Position numbers and translations under genes: made by a program | Assembly: GCA_002505405.1 (NCBI GenBank) | Contig: DAVD01000012.1 | Span: 30,543-94,542, forward strand | Reading direction: 5' to 3' | Length of the DNA stretch: 64,000 bases | Origin: Candidatus Poseidonia alphae | GTDB lineage: Archaea; Thermoplasmatota; Poseidoniia; Poseidoniales; Poseidoniaceae | Part shown: positions 62,634 to 64,000 of the stretch, piece by piece | Numbering within the stretch: the stretch's first letter is position 1 | Layout of the letters: each line of letters starts with the position of its first letter | The notes under the pieces: generated by a model | What the model saw: the letters and a program-made list of their open reading frames with translations, nothing else | What the model was told of the DNA's origin: nothing | Databases searched by the model: none

Positions 62634-63437
62634 ATGGATGGCCCAAGTCTTCGAATCAATACCATTATTGAACAAGAGAATACCATGGTTATTGCTTGCT
62701 TCCCAAGTGTTGGAATGGTTTCCAGTATTGTAGCTCACTACCTCATCGACCATTTGGAATTGGAGTTCGTCGGCGGTCTCGTCGATGACCGCCTACCTAC
62801 CCTTTCTTTGATTCAAGAAGGTGTTCCCTTGCCCCCAATCCGGGCCTATGCTGGGAAGCCTCAGTGCAGCATTGATGGCTGTGACCAGGTGATTCTGCTC
62901 ATGAGTGAAATGGTTGTTCCCGAACCTCTCGTTCACAAGATCGTATGGGCTTTGTTTGAGTGGTCCAAGGAGCACAAAGTATTGGCTGGTATCGTTATTG
63001 ATGCATTCGCTAAGGCGGGCATGAAGAGCAATATGGACGGTGTTGAGCCCGTTGTCGAATACGAAGACACAGACGGTATCGATGTTGTCGGGATCGGATG
63101 CAACGAGACCGTTCGAGATATGCTCAAAGAAATGAATATCCCTCTGCTCCAACAAGGAGTCATCCGTGGAATGAATGCTGGCATCCTAAGCGAAGCAACC
63201 CGCAGGGGCCTGGGCACCATGTCCATCATGGTCGAAGCTGACCCTCGTTGGCCCGACGCTCGTGCTGCAGCAGTACTCATTGAGAAACTGAATACGCTTC
63301 TCCCAAGCATTGACCTTCCAAACCAGCCACTGATCGAAGAAGCTGAGAAACTTGAAGCACAACTCAAAGCACTCATGGACAGTGCTGGAAAAAGCGAAGA
63401 CAGTTCTCCCAGTACCAACGCTATGCTTTACGGTTGA
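62634..63437 (+). CDS. PAC2-family protein with HbYX-like C-terminus
   Basis: About 267 residues. The ATG at 62634 has AGGGGA upstream and is preferred to a TTG at 62604. The PAC2 fold is marked by MVIACFPSVGMVSSIVAHYLIDHL, RLPTLSLIQEG, LLQQGVIRGMNAGILSEA, and DPRWPDARAAAVLIEKL, which parallels the paralogue at 48796-49554. It ends in M-L-Y-G, where L-Y-G fits the Hb-Y-X rule for docking into proteasome alpha-ring pockets. This supports a role as a proteasome-assembly chaperone or activator. Confidence 0.88.
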   Translation: MDGPSLRINTIIEQENTMVIACFPSVGMVSSIVAHYLIDHLELEFVGGLVDDRLPTLSLIQEGVPLPPIRAYAGKPQCSIDGCDQVILLMSEMVVPEPLVHKIVWALFEWSKEHKVLAGIVIDAFAKAGMKSNMDGVEPVVEYEDTDGIDVVGIGCNETVRDMLKEMNIPLLQQGVIRGMNAGILSEATRRGLGTMSIMVEADPRWPDARAAAVLIEKLNTLLPSIDLPNQPLIEEAEKLEAQLKALMDSAGKSEDSSPSTNAMLYG

Positions 63438-63442
63438 ATTCA

Positions 63443-64000
63443 TCAAAAGTCAAAAAGCGAAGGTTGTCCGACGTTTCCTTTCTCGGCTGATGAAACAGAC
63501 GGCGTAGGTGCTTCTGAATTCAGTTCGCTCAAAAGGTCGGCTTCACTCCATACTGCGATGCCCAAAGATTCTGCTTTTGCTTTCTTTGACCCTGCTTGTT
63601 CACCAGCAACAAGAACGCCGAGTTTAGCAGAAACGCTCCCCACCACTTTACCGCCTGCGTCTTGTATGATTTGTTGGATCTCTTTTCGAGGCTTACTTAG
63701 CGTTCCTGTCAGACAAAAGGTTCGTCCTTCAAACGGCCCGCCAGCCGCTAGGAGGGGTTGGGGTTGGACGTCAATAAGAGATAGCAAATCCTCAAGCATT
63801 TGTTTGCGCTGATGCAACCCATCTCTGAAATGCAGGGCAACGACAGAGCCAACGCCATCAATGCCCATGAGATTTCGCAGTGCCTCATTGTGGGTGAATG
63901 GCTTTCCATTCTCTCCAACAGGTGGGCCAAAACTGGCTTCGCCAAAAGCAGCATGGGCGGCCTCCAACCATTGCATCAAGCCCGGTGCATCGTGAAGTTT
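63443..64000 (-). CDS. ligA: NAD-dependent DNA ligase LigA, C-terminal part (5' end cut by window)
   Basis: About 185 residues of the C-terminus, reading from the right edge in frame. The helix-hairpin-helix part (LRNLMGIDGVGSVVALHF) is followed by a BRCT domain (FEGRTFCLTGTLSKPRKEIQQIIQDAGGKVVGSVSAKLGVLVAGEQAGSKKAKAESLGIAV), exactly as in LigA. Seals nicks using NAD+. Most archaea use ATP-dependent ligases; some lineages have acquired LigA. It converges on the PAC2 gene, with a 5-base gap between stops. The catalytic Lys is outside the window. Confidence 0.9.
   Translation of the reverse strand, partial: KLHDAPGLMQWLEAAHAAFGEASFGPPVGENGKPFTHNEALRNLMGIDGVGSVVALHFRDGLHQRKQMLEDLLSLIDVQPQPLLAAGGPFEGRTFCLTGTLSKPRKEIQQIIQDAGGKVVGSVSAKLGVLVAGEQAGSKKAKAESLGIAVWSEADLLSELNSEAPTPSVSSAEKGNVGQPSLFDF

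Overview
The window is a gene-dense stretch of an archaeal chromosome. The archaeal assignment rests on a TFB-like factor, an MCM helicase, GatE, the archaeosine enzyme RaSEA, two Pth2-type peptidyl-tRNA hydrolases, Trm1, two PAC2-family proteasome-assembly proteins and an Arg tRNA behind a TATA-like box. Giant secreted beta-propeller/Fn3 proteins with one C-terminal membrane anchor, a bacterial-type NAD-dependent DNA ligase and bacterial-looking metabolic genes point to a marine planktonic Thermoplasmatota of the Marine Group II (Poseidoniales) kind. That taxonomic call is inference from gene content; no rRNA is present.

Layout. 1-1.8 kb: the 5' part of a malic enzyme with a phosphotransacetylase tail (cut by the window edge). 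2-10.3 kb: a giant surface propeller protein. 10.3-13.7 kb: p-aminobenzoate synthesis (pabC, then fused pabB-pabA) and a small zinc-ribbon membrane protein. 13.7-22.4 kb (minus strand): a YchF/Obg-type GTPase, a polytopic membrane protein that looks like an oxidase subunit I stripped of its metal ligands and carrying EF-hands, RaSEA, a membrane-anchored hydrolase coupled to a phosphatidylserine-decarboxylase-type enzyme, a coiled-coil protein and a prolyl aminopeptidase. 22.4-31.7 kb: a methyltransferase, then a 9-kb AddA/AddB-like helicase-nuclease pair on the minus strand. 31.7-34.2 kb: a promoter region, a divergent TFB and a secreted thioredoxin-like protein.

34.2-45.0 kb is a long minus-strand run: mcm, gatE, a surface propeller protein with a DUF4430-like (transcobalamin-like) end, an ECF-type vitamin transporter S component, two tandem pth2 genes, a threonine aldolase and a large unknown protein. 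It joins replication, tRNA quality control and a possible vitamin-capture module. 45.2-48.8 kb: an esterase, purM and trm1. 48.8-54 kb: a PAC2 protein and a second giant surface protein (FG-GAP/Fn3, W-rich acidic tail). 54-58.8 kb: a small two-gene operon with a pentapeptide-repeat protein, a membrane/coiled-coil protein, a thioesterase, tRNA-Arg(GCG), an unknown protein, a HAD phosphatase and two small proteins. 58.9-64 kb: a PKD lipoprotein, an acidic protein, a DnaQ-type exonuclease tail-to-tail with a RecB-like Fe-S nuclease, a second PAC2 protein ending in an HbYX-like tail, and the 3' part of ligA.

Themes are DNA end processing (AddAB-like pair, RecB-like nuclease, DnaQ-like exonuclease, MCM, LigA), translation/tRNA maintenance (GatE, Pth2 x2, Trm1, RaSEA, tRNA-Arg) and cell-surface capture of nutrients. 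The most unusual items are the ligand-less oxidase-like protein, the AddAB-like pair in an archaeon, and the DUF4430/ECF-S pair. All functions are read from motifs by eye without database searches.
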